Below, one piece after another: positions 15,655-24,839 of a DNA stretch of 64,000 bases. The DNA is taken from the NCBI GenBank assembly GCA_964493995.1, contig CAZBQD010000003.1, positions 21,675 to 85,674 on the forward strand. The letters run 5' to 3'. Position 1 is the stretch's first letter, and the number at the start of each line of letters is the position of its first letter. A program made the translations under genes and the position numbers. This DNA comes from GCA-002282575 sp964493995 (GTDB lineage Bacteria; Pseudomonadota; Gammaproteobacteria; Thiomicrospirales; Thiomicrospiraceae). Below the pieces are notes generated by a model. That model worked only from the letters and a program-made list of their open reading frames with translations. It was not told the DNA's origin and ran no database searches.

Positions 15655-16296
15655 ATGTATCAATTTACAACATTAACCGCTGTGGTTGCGCCCTTAGATC
15701 GTGCTAACGTCGATACCGATGCCATTATTCCGAAACAGTTTTTGAAGTCGATTAAGCGTTCTGGTTTTGGTCCTTTTGCTTTTGACGAATGGCGTTACAT
15801 GGACATTGGCGAACCCGATATGGATTGCACACATCGTCCCATTAACCCCGATTTTTCATTGAATCAGCCGCGTTATCAAGGCGCTAAGATTCTGCTGACA
15901 CGTCAAAATTTTGGCTGTGGTTCATCGCGCGAACACGCGCCTTGGGCATTGAAAGACTATGGCTTTGATGCCATCATCGCGCCTAGCTATGCCGATATCT
16001 TTTTCAATAATAGCTTTAAGAATGGTATCTTACCCATTGTTTTATCAGATGAATTAGTGCAACAGCTTTTTGAAGAAGTGGAAGCTAATGAAGGTTATCA
16101 ATTAACCATTGATCTGCCTTCGCAAACCATTACCACACCTTCTGGTCAGCAAATTGGTTTTACGGTAGACGCTTTCCGCAAGCATTGCCTGCTGAACGGT
16201 CTGGATGACATTGGTTTAACGTTGCAGCACGCGGACGAAATCAAGCGTTATGAAGATGCACGCCGAATCTCCATGCCATGGATGTTTAACGACTAA
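15655..16296 (+). CDS. leuD: 3-isopropylmalate dehydratase small subunit
   Basis: A 213-residue swivel-domain partner of LeuC. Visible motifs are DTDAIIPKQFLKSI, NFGCGSSREHAPWAL (substrate-binding region) and IIAPSYADIFFNNSFKNG. GAAGGAG precedes ATG. The length is typical for the bacterial subunit. A stem-loop follows its stop. Confidence 0.97.
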   Translation: MYQFTTLTAVVAPLDRANVDTDAIIPKQFLKSIKRSGFGPFAFDEWRYMDIGEPDMDCTHRPINPDFSLNQPRYQGAKILLTRQNFGCGSSREHAPWALKDYGFDAIIAPSYADIFFNNSFKNGILPIVLSDELVQQLFEEVEANEGYQLTIDLPSQTITTPSGQQIGFTVDAFRKHCLLNGLDDIGLTLQHADEIKRYEDARRISMPWMFND

Positions 16297-16324
16297 AACG
16301 AGACAACTCGGTGAGTTGCTCGTT
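16297..16324 (+). terminator. Stem-loop after leuD, probable terminator
   Basis: AACGAG-a-CAACTC pairs with GAGTTG-CTCGTT around a GGT loop, giving 12 pairs with one bulged A. The downstream T run is interrupted (AGTCATTTTT), so it may act as a weak terminator or mRNA 3'-end stabiliser. Confidence 0.55.
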
Positions 16325-16342
16325 AGTCATTTTTGACCTCTA

Positions 16343-16402
16343 GGGGAAGGTGTCACAGCTTTGGTATGTCTTGGCTAATACTAAACCTTCTCCCAGACCC
16401 CC
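16343..16402. repeat. Intergenic stem-loop element, copy A
   Basis: Arm GGGGAAGG (16343-16350) can pair with CCTTCTCC (16386-16393, 7 of 8), followed directly by CAGACCCCCA. The same layout recurs at 39751-39814 between carB and greA. Interior sequences differ, so conservation is confined to the arms and the 3' tail. Small dispersed element or chance; two copies only. Confidence 0.4.
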
Positions 16403-16438
16403 ATCCTATAAATATGATTGAATTAACGAGGGGCTTTC

Positions 16439-17560
16439 ATGAAAAGCTGGTTGAACAAACTCTTTGCACGTGAGCTTAATGCCGATACACAAGCACAACT
16501 CGCTCGTTTACTTGACGAGGTGGTAGATGCCTTTTCAGGGCAAACACTGAATGACTGGCTTGTTGATGCGCGTCAGGGCGTGTTGGGATTGTCACTGGTT
16601 TTTGAAGTGCCTTACCCAGCGAAAAGTCTCTGGGCAAATTGGCAACAACAGATTGAAGCTAAAGCTTTGGCAGCAGGCGTGAAGATTAGCCAGGTTGATT
16701 TTGTGCTGAAAGTGCTGGCGCGTCAAACTCAAGGCAATATCGAGCCCATTTCCGGTATTACCAATATTATTGCCGTTGGCTCTGGTAAGGGTGGTGTGGG
16801 TAAAAGTACCACCTCGGCTAACTTAGCGCTGGCCTTGGCCAGTGAAGGTGCTAAAGTGGGCGTGTTAGATGCTGACATTTACGGTCCGAGCATGCCAACG
16901 GTGTTTGGCTTAGTGGGTAAAATGCCACATAGTGTCGATGGTAAAACCATGGAGCCTTTAGTAGCTTATGACGTTAAGGTCAATTCGATCGGCTTTTTAG
17001 TTGAACCTGATTCACCGATGATTTGGCGTGGTCCAGTCGTCACGGGTAGCTTAATGCAACTGCTTAATGAAACCAATTGGGGAACTTTAGATTATCTGAT
17101 TGTCGATTTACCCCCTGGTACAGGCGACACCCAATTGACCATGGCGCAAAAAATTCCCGTTGCCGGTGCGGTCATTGTCACCACACCGCAAGACTTAGCC
17201 ATGATTGACGCGCGTAAAGGCCTCAAAATGTTCGAGAAGGTCAATATTCCGGTATTGGGTATTGTCGAGAACATGGCGTTGCATGTTTGTAGTCAGTGTG
17301 GTCACGTTGAACCTATTTTTGGCGAGGGCGGTGGTGCGAAAATGGCGCAAGACTTTAATGTTAAGCTCTTAGCCTCGTTACCCTTAACCATGAGCATTCG
17401 TGTGCAAGCCGACAGTGGCAAGCCAACCATGGTGGCAGAGCCAGAGGGTGAAATTGCGCAACATTATCGTCAGTTAGCGCATCAGGTTGGGTCAGCCTTG
17501 GCGTTACGTCCGCAAAGTTTCGCTAATAAGTTTGGTAAGATCGAAGTAAAAGCCCTTTAA
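16439..17560 (+). CDS. apbC: Iron-sulfur cluster carrier ATPase ApbC/Mrp
   Basis: A 373-residue P-loop ATPase of the Mrp/Nbp35 family, which carries and transfers Fe-S clusters. An N-terminal MIP18-like domain (about 1-95) is followed by the deviant Walker A GSGKGGVGKST, the DADIYGPSMP and VDLPPGTGD motifs, and the CxxC pair in CSQCG that binds the bridging cluster. ACGAGGGG lies before ATG. The location directly after the Fe-S enzyme LeuCD is suggestive but may be coincidental. Confidence 0.93.
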   Translation: MKSWLNKLFARELNADTQAQLARLLDEVVDAFSGQTLNDWLVDARQGVLGLSLVFEVPYPAKSLWANWQQQIEAKALAAGVKISQVDFVLKVLARQTQGNIEPISGITNIIAVGSGKGGVGKSTTSANLALALASEGAKVGVLDADIYGPSMPTVFGLVGKMPHSVDGKTMEPLVAYDVKVNSIGFLVEPDSPMIWRGPVVTGSLMQLLNETNWGTLDYLIVDLPPGTGDTQLTMAQKIPVAGAVIVTTPQDLAMIDARKGLKMFEKVNIPVLGIVENMALHVCSQCGHVEPIFGEGGGAKMAQDFNVKLLASLPLTMSIRVQADSGKPTMVAEPEGEIAQHYRQLAHQVGSALALRPQSFANKFGKIEVKAL

Positions 17561-17582
17561 TTGTTCTTATCCTTCGCTTACG

Positions 17583-17612
17583 TTGGTTTATTGTGGCCTA
17601 CTCGGTTAAAAT
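17583..17612 (+). promoter_or_regulatory. Possible ftsK promoter
   Basis: TTGGTT (17583-17588) and TAAAAT (17607-17612) are separated by 18 bases, ending about 40 bases before the ftsK ATG. Modest match. Confidence 0.35.
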
Positions 17613-17652
17613 GAGCCCATTGTTTTAATCGACACTTTCATAAGGGCATTTC

Positions 17653-20358
17653 ATGCAGACTTCGCCGTCTGGCACACACTTGCGAGCTTCACAAAAACCA
17701 GCGTTAGGTTTGATTGCTCGCCTGCGTCAGCGTTCTGAGCAGTTTAATGGCTTACTGACGCATGAGTGGGGCTTGCTGATTGGCTTTGTGCTGGCGCTTT
17801 TCCTGTTTTTGGTGCTATTTAGTTACGATCCACGTGATGCTGGATTTTTCTCATCCGGAACCGCCGAAGGTAAGCTCTACAATTGGGGTGATGCGACGGG
17901 AGCGTGGATTGCTTCCTTCTTGCTGTTTCTATTCGGTGTTTTTGCTTATGCTGTTCCCTTTGGTGTGGCCTTAGTTAGTTGGGTGGTGTTTCGTATTCGG
18001 GTAACGCAGACTGAATTGAATCGTCGCCAACTCATTATTTCTTCTGCCAGTTTGTTTTTGTTGCTTTCAACCGGTGCGGCACTGGCATCTCTCTATTTGA
18101 ATGGACAAGATTGGTTTGTACCCTTGCCTTATTCGGGTGGCGGCATGTGGGGCTATGCGCTAGCGCAATTCATGGTATCGACCATTGATCGCTTAGCCGC
18201 TACCCTATTGTTGTTATCTTTTTTTGCCTTGGCCTTTAGTTGGATTGTCGGCATAACACTATTGCAACTGGTTGATGTGACCGGTGAAGTTTTATGGTTA
18301 TCTTGGCACTGGACGTTAGAAAGCTGGCAAGAACAGTGGAAGCCCGCCTTGCTATCCTTTGCCGATTGGTTGGTGGAAAAATACCAAGCTTGGCGACGGG
18401 GTGAGCGTGTTTTACCCACACAACAAGTGTTGATTGCCTCACTCGTGTCTGCTTGGTCAGAACTAAAAGGGCGCATTGCTCGATTGATTTTAGGTCGTCC
18501 AGCCGTGCCGGAGCGTGCTGTGGGTGAGCATTTCAAACCCGTTGATTTATTGGATACGCCAAGTTGGTCGGGTCAAGCGGTCAGCATTCCTGGCTTGGTT
18601 CAACCAGTTACACCTCAGCCTGCAACAACGACTAAGCCAGCTGTTTCGAGTTTGGATTCACCTTTGCCTAGTCCTGTTAGCGCCACGCACTCTGTTGAAG
18701 CCAAGCCGGTTAAACCGATTGTAACTGTGTCAGAAAGCCCGCTGCCTACTGAGGAAGAGTCAGAGTCGTCTGAACATCTTGCGGCGATGCTGGATATGGC
18801 GATGAAAGTGCGAGATGATCGTGATGTGACGCTGGTGAGTGAAGATGGAACCAAACCGGCTAGCTTGCCGTCGCTAACGCTGTTAGATGATATTCCCCAG
18901 CAAGTTCATTCAATTGACAAATCAGTGTTGGAGTCGATGGGCGTGTTGCTAGAGCAGACGCTGAAAGAATATAACATTAAAGCCGATGTGGTGGGCATTG
19001 TTTCTGGTCCCGTGGTGACGCTATTTGAATTGCAACCCGCACCGGGCGTGAAAGTGGGTTCAATCACCAATTTGGCTAAAGACTTAGCGCGCTCTATGTC
19101 GGTATTGGCAGTGCGTGTCGTTGATATTATTCCCGGGAAATCAGTGATTGGTATTGAGATTCCCAATCCGGTACAAGAGTCGATTAGCTTCCGCGAAGTC
19201 CTGTCTTCCGATGTTTATCAGCATACGAGCATGACTTTGCCCTTAGTCATGGGTAAGGATACCGCTGGTCGGCCGGTTGTCGCTGACTTGGCCAAAATGC
19301 CCCATGCTCTGGTCGCCGGTCAAACGGGTTCGGGTAAATCGGTTGGGGTAAATGCGATGATTGTCAGCTTGCTTTATCATGCGACGGCTGATGAAGTGAA
19401 ATTCATTATGATTGACCCCAAAATGCTGGAATTGTCTGTTTATGAAGGCATTCCGCATCTATTAGCACCAGTTGTTACCGATATGAGCGAAGCGGCTAAT
19501 GCACTGCGCTGGTGTGTGGTGGAGATGGAGCGACGTTATCAGCTCATGTCGAAACTGGGTGTGCGTAATATTGCCGGTTATAACGAGAAAGTTCAAGCCG
19601 CCATCGATGCCGGTAAACCGCTGATTGACCCAACTGCCACCATGCCGATGATGGGTACTTTTGATATGGCACCACCGATGCCAACGTTAGAACCCTTGCC
19701 TTATATTGTGGTCATTGTCGATGAATTTGCCGACCTATTCATGGTGGTGGGTAAAAAGATTGAAGAGCTAATTGCGCGTTTGGCGCAAAAGGCACGAGCA
19801 GCCGGTATTCATTTGGTTTTAGCAACGCAACGTCCTTCGGTTGATGTGGTCACGGGATTGATTAAAGCCAATATTCCGGCTAGGGTTTCGTTTAAGGTGG
19901 CTTCTAAAATTGACTCGCGCACCATTCTCGATCAAATGGGAGCTGACCAATTGTTAGGGCGTGGCGACATGCTTTACTTAGGCAATGGTATGAGTATTCC
20001 ACAGCGGGTACATGGTCCTTTTGTTTCTGATGATGAAGTGCATCGGGTCGTTGAATTTTTGAAGACACAGGGAACGCCTGAATATGTCACTCTAGATCCG
20101 GCAGCAGCTCTAGGTGGTGGTTCGGCGTCTTTGACAGGCTTGTTTGATGATGAAGCGGGCGGGGCAGAAAAAGACGTACTTTACGATGAAGCGGTGGCGT
20201 TTGTGATTGAAGCGCGTCGGGTATCGGTCTCTAGTGTGCAGCGCCGTTTCAAAATTGGTTATAACCGAGCGGCACGCATTGTGGAAGCCATGGAAATAGC
20301 CGGTTTGGTCAGTGCGCAACAGCCGAATGGCAATCGTGAAGTACTCGGAATTGAATAA
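17653..20358 (+). CDS. ftsK: DNA translocase FtsK
   Basis: A 901-residue septal DNA pump that coordinates chromosome dimer resolution with division. The N-terminal part (about 30-200) contains roughly four membrane segments; a Pro/Ser/Thr-rich linker (about 290-400) is shorter than in E. coli. The motor domain has GQTGSGKSVGVNAM (Walker A) and VVIVDEFADLFMV (Walker B). The C-terminal gamma winged helix (VSSVQRRFKIGYNRAARIVEAME) would read KOPS sites and activate XerCD. The length fits the SpoIIIE/FtsK class of non-enteric gammaproteobacteria. lolA follows after 10 bases, as in E. coli. Confidence 0.96.
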   Translation: MQTSPSGTHLRASQKPALGLIARLRQRSEQFNGLLTHEWGLLIGFVLALFLFLVLFSYDPRDAGFFSSGTAEGKLYNWGDATGAWIASFLLFLFGVFAYAVPFGVALVSWVVFRIRVTQTELNRRQLIISSASLFLLLSTGAALASLYLNGQDWFVPLPYSGGGMWGYALAQFMVSTIDRLAATLLLLSFFALAFSWIVGITLLQLVDVTGEVLWLSWHWTLESWQEQWKPALLSFADWLVEKYQAWRRGERVLPTQQVLIASLVSAWSELKGRIARLILGRPAVPERAVGEHFKPVDLLDTPSWSGQAVSIPGLVQPVTPQPATTTKPAVSSLDSPLPSPVSATHSVEAKPVKPIVTVSESPLPTEEESESSEHLAAMLDMAMKVRDDRDVTLVSEDGTKPASLPSLTLLDDIPQQVHSIDKSVLESMGVLLEQTLKEYNIKADVVGIVSGPVVTLFELQPAPGVKVGSITNLAKDLARSMSVLAVRVVDIIPGKSVIGIEIPNPVQESISFREVLSSDVYQHTSMTLPLVMGKDTAGRPVVADLAKMPHALVAGQTGSGKSVGVNAMIVSLLYHATADEVKFIMIDPKMLELSVYEGIPHLLAPVVTDMSEAANALRWCVVEMERRYQLMSKLGVRNIAGYNEKVQAAIDAGKPLIDPTATMPMMGTFDMAPPMPTLEPLPYIVVIVDEFADLFMVVGKKIEELIARLAQKARAAGIHLVLATQRPSVDVVTGLIKANIPARVSFKVASKIDSRTILDQMGADQLLGRGDMLYLGNGMSIPQRVHGPFVSDDEVHRVVEFLKTQGTPEYVTLDPAAALGGGSASLTGLFDDEAGGAEKDVLYDEAVAFVIEARRVSVSSVQRRFKIGYNRAARIVEAMEIAGLVSAQQPNGNREVLGIE

Positions 20359-20368
20359 AGGACGCAGT

Positions 20369-20992
20369 GTGTTAAAAAGTTTGATTGGTTTAGTGATCTT
20401 TGTCGCCTCATGGTCAGCGTGGGCAGCCGCCCCGGAAGTGGAAAAAGCGCTAGATAGCATGACCAGCTATGAGGCCGAGTTCACGCAAGTGGTGAAAGAG
20501 GCGCAAGGGTTTCGTGAGGAAAAATCATCGGGTAAAGTGTGGGTGCAGCGTCCCGGTAAGTTTAACTGGCGCTACGACAAAGGCCCACAAAAAATGGATA
20601 TCGTCGCCGATGGCGTCAATTTATGGATTTATCAACCTGCCTTAGCGCAAGTGATGGTTTATGCCTTGTCTGAAATCGACAAAGACTTACCGATTAGTTG
20701 GTTAGCGAGCAGCCAACCGATTGCGCAGCGTTATAATACACGCAAATTAGAAGACAGAGGCGATGGCTTGATGTGGTTCGATTTGCAAAATAAGAAAGGC
20801 GGCACGCAAGAAATTGCGTTTATTGAGCTAGCGTTGCAAGGCGATGTGATGAAAGAAGTGGTTATTACGGGTTCGGATGGTAAGGAAACTCGCGTCAGTT
20901 TCAAAAGTGCGAAACGCAACATACCCATGAATCCCAGTCAGTTTGAATATCGTCCGGCGCCGAATATCGACATCATTGGAAATCCTCAGTAG
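20369..20992 (+). CDS. lolA: Outer-membrane lipoprotein carrier protein LolA
   Basis: A 207-residue periplasmic chaperone carrying lipoproteins from LolCDE to LolB. GTG 20369 is chosen because it begins directly with a signal peptide (VLKSLIGLVIFVASWSAWA) and follows AAAGGA; upstream in-frame codons lie within ftsK. Mature motifs include YEAEFTQVV, GKVWVQRPGKFNWRYD and LWIYQPALAQV. Its stop shares one base with the rarA start, so ftsK-lolA-rarA is a coupled unit, the same order as in E. coli. Confidence 0.93.
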   Translation: MLKSLIGLVIFVASWSAWAAAPEVEKALDSMTSYEAEFTQVVKEAQGFREEKSSGKVWVQRPGKFNWRYDKGPQKMDIVADGVNLWIYQPALAQVMVYALSEIDKDLPISWLASSQPIAQRYNTRKLEDRGDGLMWFDLQNKKGGTQEIAFIELALQGDVMKEVVITGSDGKETRVSFKSAKRNIPMNPSQFEYRPAPNIDIIGNPQ

Positions 20993-22323
20993 TGTCGGTG
21001 GCAGCACCCTTAGCAGAGCGCCTTCGTGCGCGTCAGTTGTCTGAAGTCTTAGGGCAACAACATCTGTTGGGTGCAGGCAAGCCCTTAGCGCAAATGCTGG
21101 CTAAAGGGCGTTTACAGTCGATGATTCTTTGGGGGCCTCCGGGTACGGGAAAAACCAGTTTAGCGCGCTTGCTTGCTGAAGCTTCGGGGGCGCACTGGCG
21201 CGCTATTTCAGCTGTTCATGATGGTGTGAAAGAAATTAAGCGCATGATTGACGAGGCTAAGGCTGACCAGTTGCTGGGTCAACGCTCAGTGCTGTTTGTC
21301 GATGAAATTCACCGCTTTAATAAAGCTCAGCAAGATGCCTTGTTGCCCGTTGTCGAAAGTGGGTTACTGACCCTCATTGGTGCGACGACTGAAAATCCTT
21401 CCTTTGCTTTAAATAACGCACTCTTGTCTCGGGCGCGGGTGTATGTGCTCAAGTCACTGACGACAACGGAGTTGGTTCAGTTGCTAGAACGAGGGCTAGA
21501 ACACTTGGCGCAAGAGCAGCAATGGGCGCGTCTGACGCTTGAAGCCAGTGCGCAACCTTGGGTGTTGGCTTATGCCGATGGTGACGGAAGAAAACTACTG
21601 AACTTGTTAGAACAACTAGCCGATTTTGCTGAAGCGGAGAACGAAGGCGCTGACTCAATGTTGATTTCCGCTGAGTCGGTGAAGATTGCTTTGTCGGGTG
21701 GACAAGTTAGGCGTTTTGATCGGGAAGGCGAAGCCTTTTACGATCAAATTTCTGCCTTACATAAAGCGGTTAGAGGTTCGTCGGTCGATGCTGCTCTGTA
21801 CTGGTTTGCCCGTATGTTAGACGGGGGTTGTGATCCGCTGTATTTGGCGCGTCGTTTGGTGCGTATGGCCAGCGAGGAAATCGCTAATGCCGATCCGCGA
21901 GCGTTAACGGTTGCCTTAGATGCACTCAATGCTTATCAATTACTGGGTAGTCCTGAAGGCGAGTTGGCGTTAGCACAAGCGGTCACTTATTTGGCGACGG
22001 CGCCTAAGTCCAATGCCGTTTACATGGCATACAAATCGGCACGTAAAGCTGTGTCAACGATGCCCAGTCTTGATGTGCCGCTACACCTACGTAATGCGCC
22101 TACACGTTTAATGGCCAGCTTAGACTATGGTAAGGGCTATCGCTATGCGCACGATGAACCTCATGCTTATGCGGCAGGTGAGTGTTATTTTCCCGATGTC
22201 TTAGCTGAGCCACCCCCTGTTTTTTATCAGCCTGTTGATAGAGGTTATGAGCAGACGATTCGTCAACGCTTGGCTTTTTGGCAGAGTTTGGATCAGGAAC
22301 AGCAAGGAGTCGAGTCATCATGA
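20992..22323 (+). CDS. rarA: Replication-associated recombination protein A (AAA+ ATPase)
   Basis: A 443-residue RarA/MgsA-type AAA+ protein acting at stalled replication forks. Walker A GPPGTGKTSLARLLA, Walker B with FVDEIHRFNKAQQDALLP, sensor 1 GATTENPSFALNNALLSR, and the C-terminal tetramerisation region (YKSARKAV, PLHLRNAPTRLM, PHAYAAGECYFPD) are intact. It starts at GTG overlapping the lolA stop by one base. Confidence 0.95.
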   Translation: MSVAAPLAERLRARQLSEVLGQQHLLGAGKPLAQMLAKGRLQSMILWGPPGTGKTSLARLLAEASGAHWRAISAVHDGVKEIKRMIDEAKADQLLGQRSVLFVDEIHRFNKAQQDALLPVVESGLLTLIGATTENPSFALNNALLSRARVYVLKSLTTTELVQLLERGLEHLAQEQQWARLTLEASAQPWVLAYADGDGRKLLNLLEQLADFAEAENEGADSMLISAESVKIALSGGQVRRFDREGEAFYDQISALHKAVRGSSVDAALYWFARMLDGGCDPLYLARRLVRMASEEIANADPRALTVALDALNAYQLLGSPEGELALAQAVTYLATAPKSNAVYMAYKSARKAVSTMPSLDVPLHLRNAPTRLMASLDYGKGYRYAHDEPHAYAAGECYFPDVLAEPPPVFYQPVDRGYEQTIRQRLAFWQSLDQEQQGVESS

Positions 22324-22727
22324 TGTCGTTCAGCGCCTTAGCAGCGGTAGCGATCGGGGGAGCAGCAGGTTCGGTGTTGCGCTACTGGTTGGCGCATCAA
22401 GTTAATCTCGTGATGGGAGTGGGCGGCTTTGCTTGGGGAACCTTTAGTGTTAATGCCATTGGTGGATTTGCCATCGGTTTTGCACTCATTGCCTTGCAAG
22501 AGTGGTTACATGCCGACCCGGTATGGCGTTTGTTACTGGTGATTGGTTTTTTAGGTGGTTTTACCACTTTTTCGAGCTTTTCTTGGGATACTTACACGTT
22601 GTGGATAAATGGTAAACAGGGGTTAGCAGGGTTGAATGTGTTGGCGAATGTCGCTTTTTCCTTAGTGGGAACGGCGCTGGGTGTTTGGTTGGCTAGAGTT
22701 TGGTTGGTCAATAGCGGAGCGGCTTAG
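22320..22727 (+). CDS. crcB: Fluoride ion channel CrcB/Fluc
   Basis: A 135-residue inner-membrane protein with four predicted transmembrane helices, forming a dual-topology dimer that exports fluoride. Family signatures are GGAAGSVLRYWL, the conserved Asn in NAIGGFAIGF, and GFLGGFTTFSSFSWDT. ATG 22320 overlaps the rarA stop in an ATGA and has AAGGAG 10 bases upstream. No fluoride riboswitch is evident, as the gene is coupled to rarA. Confidence 0.93.
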   Translation: MMSFSALAAVAIGGAAGSVLRYWLAHQVNLVMGVGGFAWGTFSVNAIGGFAIGFALIALQEWLHADPVWRLLLVIGFLGGFTTFSSFSWDTYTLWINGKQGLAGLNVLANVAFSLVGTALGVWLARVWLVNSGAA

Positions 22728-22807
22728 GCACGATTTTAAGCCTTATGTTGAACGACGGTGAAGGGCTAAATATCGGCTGTTCTCACAATCACGATCGCAT
22801 TGCACGT

Positions 22808-22813
22808 TATAAT
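22808..22813 (+). promoter_or_regulatory. Candidate -10 box upstream of dapF
   Basis: A perfect TATAAT lies 42 bases before the dapF ATG. No convincing -35 is found at 16-18 bases upstream, so it is either activator-dependent or weak. Confidence 0.35.
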
Positions 22814-22854
22814 AAGTACATTACAGTGAACCATTGGGATGCAAGCGGCGCGTT

Positions 22855-23688
22855 ATGGCCAATTTAACTTTCTTCAAAATGCATGGCTTAGGCAATGATT
22901 TCATGGTGTTTGACGCCATTCATCAAAATGTTCAACTGTCGTCAGAGCAGATTCGTCGCTGGGCGAATCGTCACACTGGTGTGGGCTTTGACCAATTGTT
23001 GTTGGTGGAAAGGGCGCAGCAGGCGGGCGTTGACTTTCGTTATCGTATTTTCAATGCCGACGGTTCAGAAGTGGCTCAGTGTGGCAATGGTGCGCGTTGT
23101 TTTGCTCGTTTTGTGCGTGAACAGGGTTTGTCGGATAAAGACGAGTTAATCGTTGAAACGGCTTCAGGCATCATTAAACTCTATCATGAAGCCAATGGTG
23201 TGCGCGTCAATATGGGCGCTCCGCGTTTTGAGTCGCAAGACATTCCCTTAACCCTGATTCGTGCGCCGCATTATTTGTTGACCTTGGGTGATGACGTGGT
23301 GACTTTTTATGCCGTTTCTATGGGTAATCCGCATGCGGTGATTGAAGTCGATAACATCGATGAGGCTGATGTGGTTGGCATTGGCGCAGCCTTACAAGCT
23401 AGAGCGGATATTTTCCCTGAAAGCGTCAATGTCGGTTTTGTGCAGATTGTCAGTCGTGAGCAGGTGCGTTTGCGTGTTTACGAGCGGGGTTCAGGTGAAA
23501 CTCAGGCGTGTGGTACGGGGGCATCGGCAGCGATGGCGGCATTGCGTTCGGCTGATTTGGTTGACGAGCAGGTCAGGGTCAGCTTGTTGGGCGGCGATTT
23601 GATGATTCGCTGGTCGGGCGATGAAAGTGAACCCCTGTGGATGACTGGACCGGCTGAAACCGTTTTCAAAGGCATGATTGACGCATGA
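22855..23688 (+). CDS. dapF: Diaminopimelate epimerase
   Basis: A 277-residue cofactor-independent epimerase turning LL-DAP into meso-DAP for lysine and peptidoglycan. The two catalytic cysteines are visible in NADGSEVAQCGNGARCFARF and ETQACGTGASAAM. ATG 22855 matches the family start (MANLTFFKMHGLGNDFMV); the in-frame ATG at 22834 would add a non-conserved leader. The next gene overlaps its stop by 4 bases. Confidence 0.96.
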   Translation: MANLTFFKMHGLGNDFMVFDAIHQNVQLSSEQIRRWANRHTGVGFDQLLLVERAQQAGVDFRYRIFNADGSEVAQCGNGARCFARFVREQGLSDKDELIVETASGIIKLYHEANGVRVNMGAPRFESQDIPLTLIRAPHYLLTLGDDVVTFYAVSMGNPHAVIEVDNIDEADVVGIGAALQARADIFPESVNVGFVQIVSREQVRLRVYERGSGETQACGTGASAAMAALRSADLVDEQVRVSLLGGDLMIRWSGDESEPLWMTGPAETVFKGMIDA

Positions 23689-24269
23689 GTGAATCCATAT
23701 CAACTCAATTGAGTTCGGCGAAAGTCGTTTCATTTGTTGATAAACAGTTGCAGTTAACGCAACAGCGCCAAGCTCAGCTTGAAGCTTCCTTGTCGGAAAT
23801 GATGGAAGCCATTGAAGATAATGCACGCTTACAACTGAATTTACATGATTTGACCTTAGAAGTGATGCAAGCCCAAACCTTGGATCAGGCGATTGTGCTG
23901 ATTCAACAGGGGTTAAAACAACGTTTTGACTTACGCGATGTCCAGCTTTGGGGGCAGCCTAATGCGAGTTTGGCTAAAGCGGTGCCGACGGAAAATATGG
24001 GCTATTTTCTAGCGCACATGCAAAGCAATGCATTGGCCTTTGGTGCTGTGTCGGCTTTTCCGACTGAGGTCTGGGGTGCAACGGGCGTGTTATCTGGCTG
24101 TGCGTTTCGCCTGAGCGCTTTTGGACAAGCCTACGGTGTATTGGTGTTAGGACGCGGAGACAGTTTGTTTAATGAAGCGGCTGACACCTTGTTTTTGCAG
24201 CAGTTTGTGGACGTGATGGGGATTTGGCTGGCGCGTTTAGGTGCGCTGAAACCGTCTTTAATTGATTAA
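23685..24269 (+). CDS. DUF484 family protein (GAF-like)
   Basis: A 194-residue protein of the DUF484 family that commonly follows dapF in gammaproteobacteria. An N-terminal helical/coiled-coil stretch (about 10-60, rich in Gln and Glu) precedes a GAF-like fold; the C terminus keeps a GVLVLGRGDSLFNEAADTLFLQQFVDVMG block typical of the family. The function is not established. xerC, its usual next neighbour, is not here; hslV follows instead. Confidence 0.8.
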   Translation: MSESISTQLSSAKVVSFVDKQLQLTQQRQAQLEASLSEMMEAIEDNARLQLNLHDLTLEVMQAQTLDQAIVLIQQGLKQRFDLRDVQLWGQPNASLAKAVPTENMGYFLAHMQSNALAFGAVSAFPTEVWGATGVLSGCAFRLSAFGQAYGVLVLGRGDSLFNEAADTLFLQQFVDVMGIWLARLGALKPSLID

Positions 24270-24284
24270 GAGGAAACCGTTTGA

Positions 24285-24839
24285 ATGAGTAGTATTGAAA
24301 TGCATTCAACCACGATTTTGTGTGTACGTAAAGGCAATATGCTGGCCATGGGTGGCGACGGTCAAGTGACCCTGGGTCATGTGGTGATGAAAGGTAATGC
24401 ACGTAAAGTGCGACGCCTCAATCAAGGTAAGGTATTAGCCGGATTTGCCGGCGCAACGGCAGATGCATTTACCTTGTTTGAGCGTTTTGAAGCCAAATTA
24501 CAAGCCCATTCGGGGCAGTTATTGCGTGCAGCGGTCGAAATGGCGAAGGATTGGCGTACCGATCGTGCCTTGCGTCGTCTGGAAGCCATGTTAATTGTCG
24601 CTGATTTAAGCGGTATGCTGGTGATTTCCGGGAATGGCGATGTTATTGAACCAGAAAAGTCCTTAGTGGCGATTGGTAGTGGTGGTAGTTATGCTACCTC
24701 AGCCGCAACCGCTTTGTGGGAAAATACCGACTTAACGGCGGCTGAAATTGTTGAAAAAAGTTTGAAAATTGCCGGTGATATTTGCATTTATACCAATCAT
24801 CACCTAACCTTAGAAACCATGGTAGAGGAGAATTCATAA
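24285..24839 (+). CDS. hslV: ATP-dependent protease peptidase subunit HslV
   Basis: Threonine peptidase subunit that works with the ATPase HslU. 184 residues from ATG 24285 (AAGAGG 11 bases upstream), or 179 from ATG 24300. The nucleophile Thr is in the TTILCVRK segment; removal of the short leader MSSIEMHS would expose it, as with beta-proteobacterial HslV that carry a propeptide. MGGDGQVTLGHVVMKGNARKVRRL is the family hallmark. hslU, nearly always adjacent, is absent from this window. Confidence 0.93.
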   Translation: MSSIEMHSTTILCVRKGNMLAMGGDGQVTLGHVVMKGNARKVRRLNQGKVLAGFAGATADAFTLFERFEAKLQAHSGQLLRAAVEMAKDWRTDRALRRLEAMLIVADLSGMLVISGNGDVIEPEKSLVAIGSGGSYATSAATALWENTDLTAAEIVEKSLKIAGDICIYTNHHLTLETMVEENS

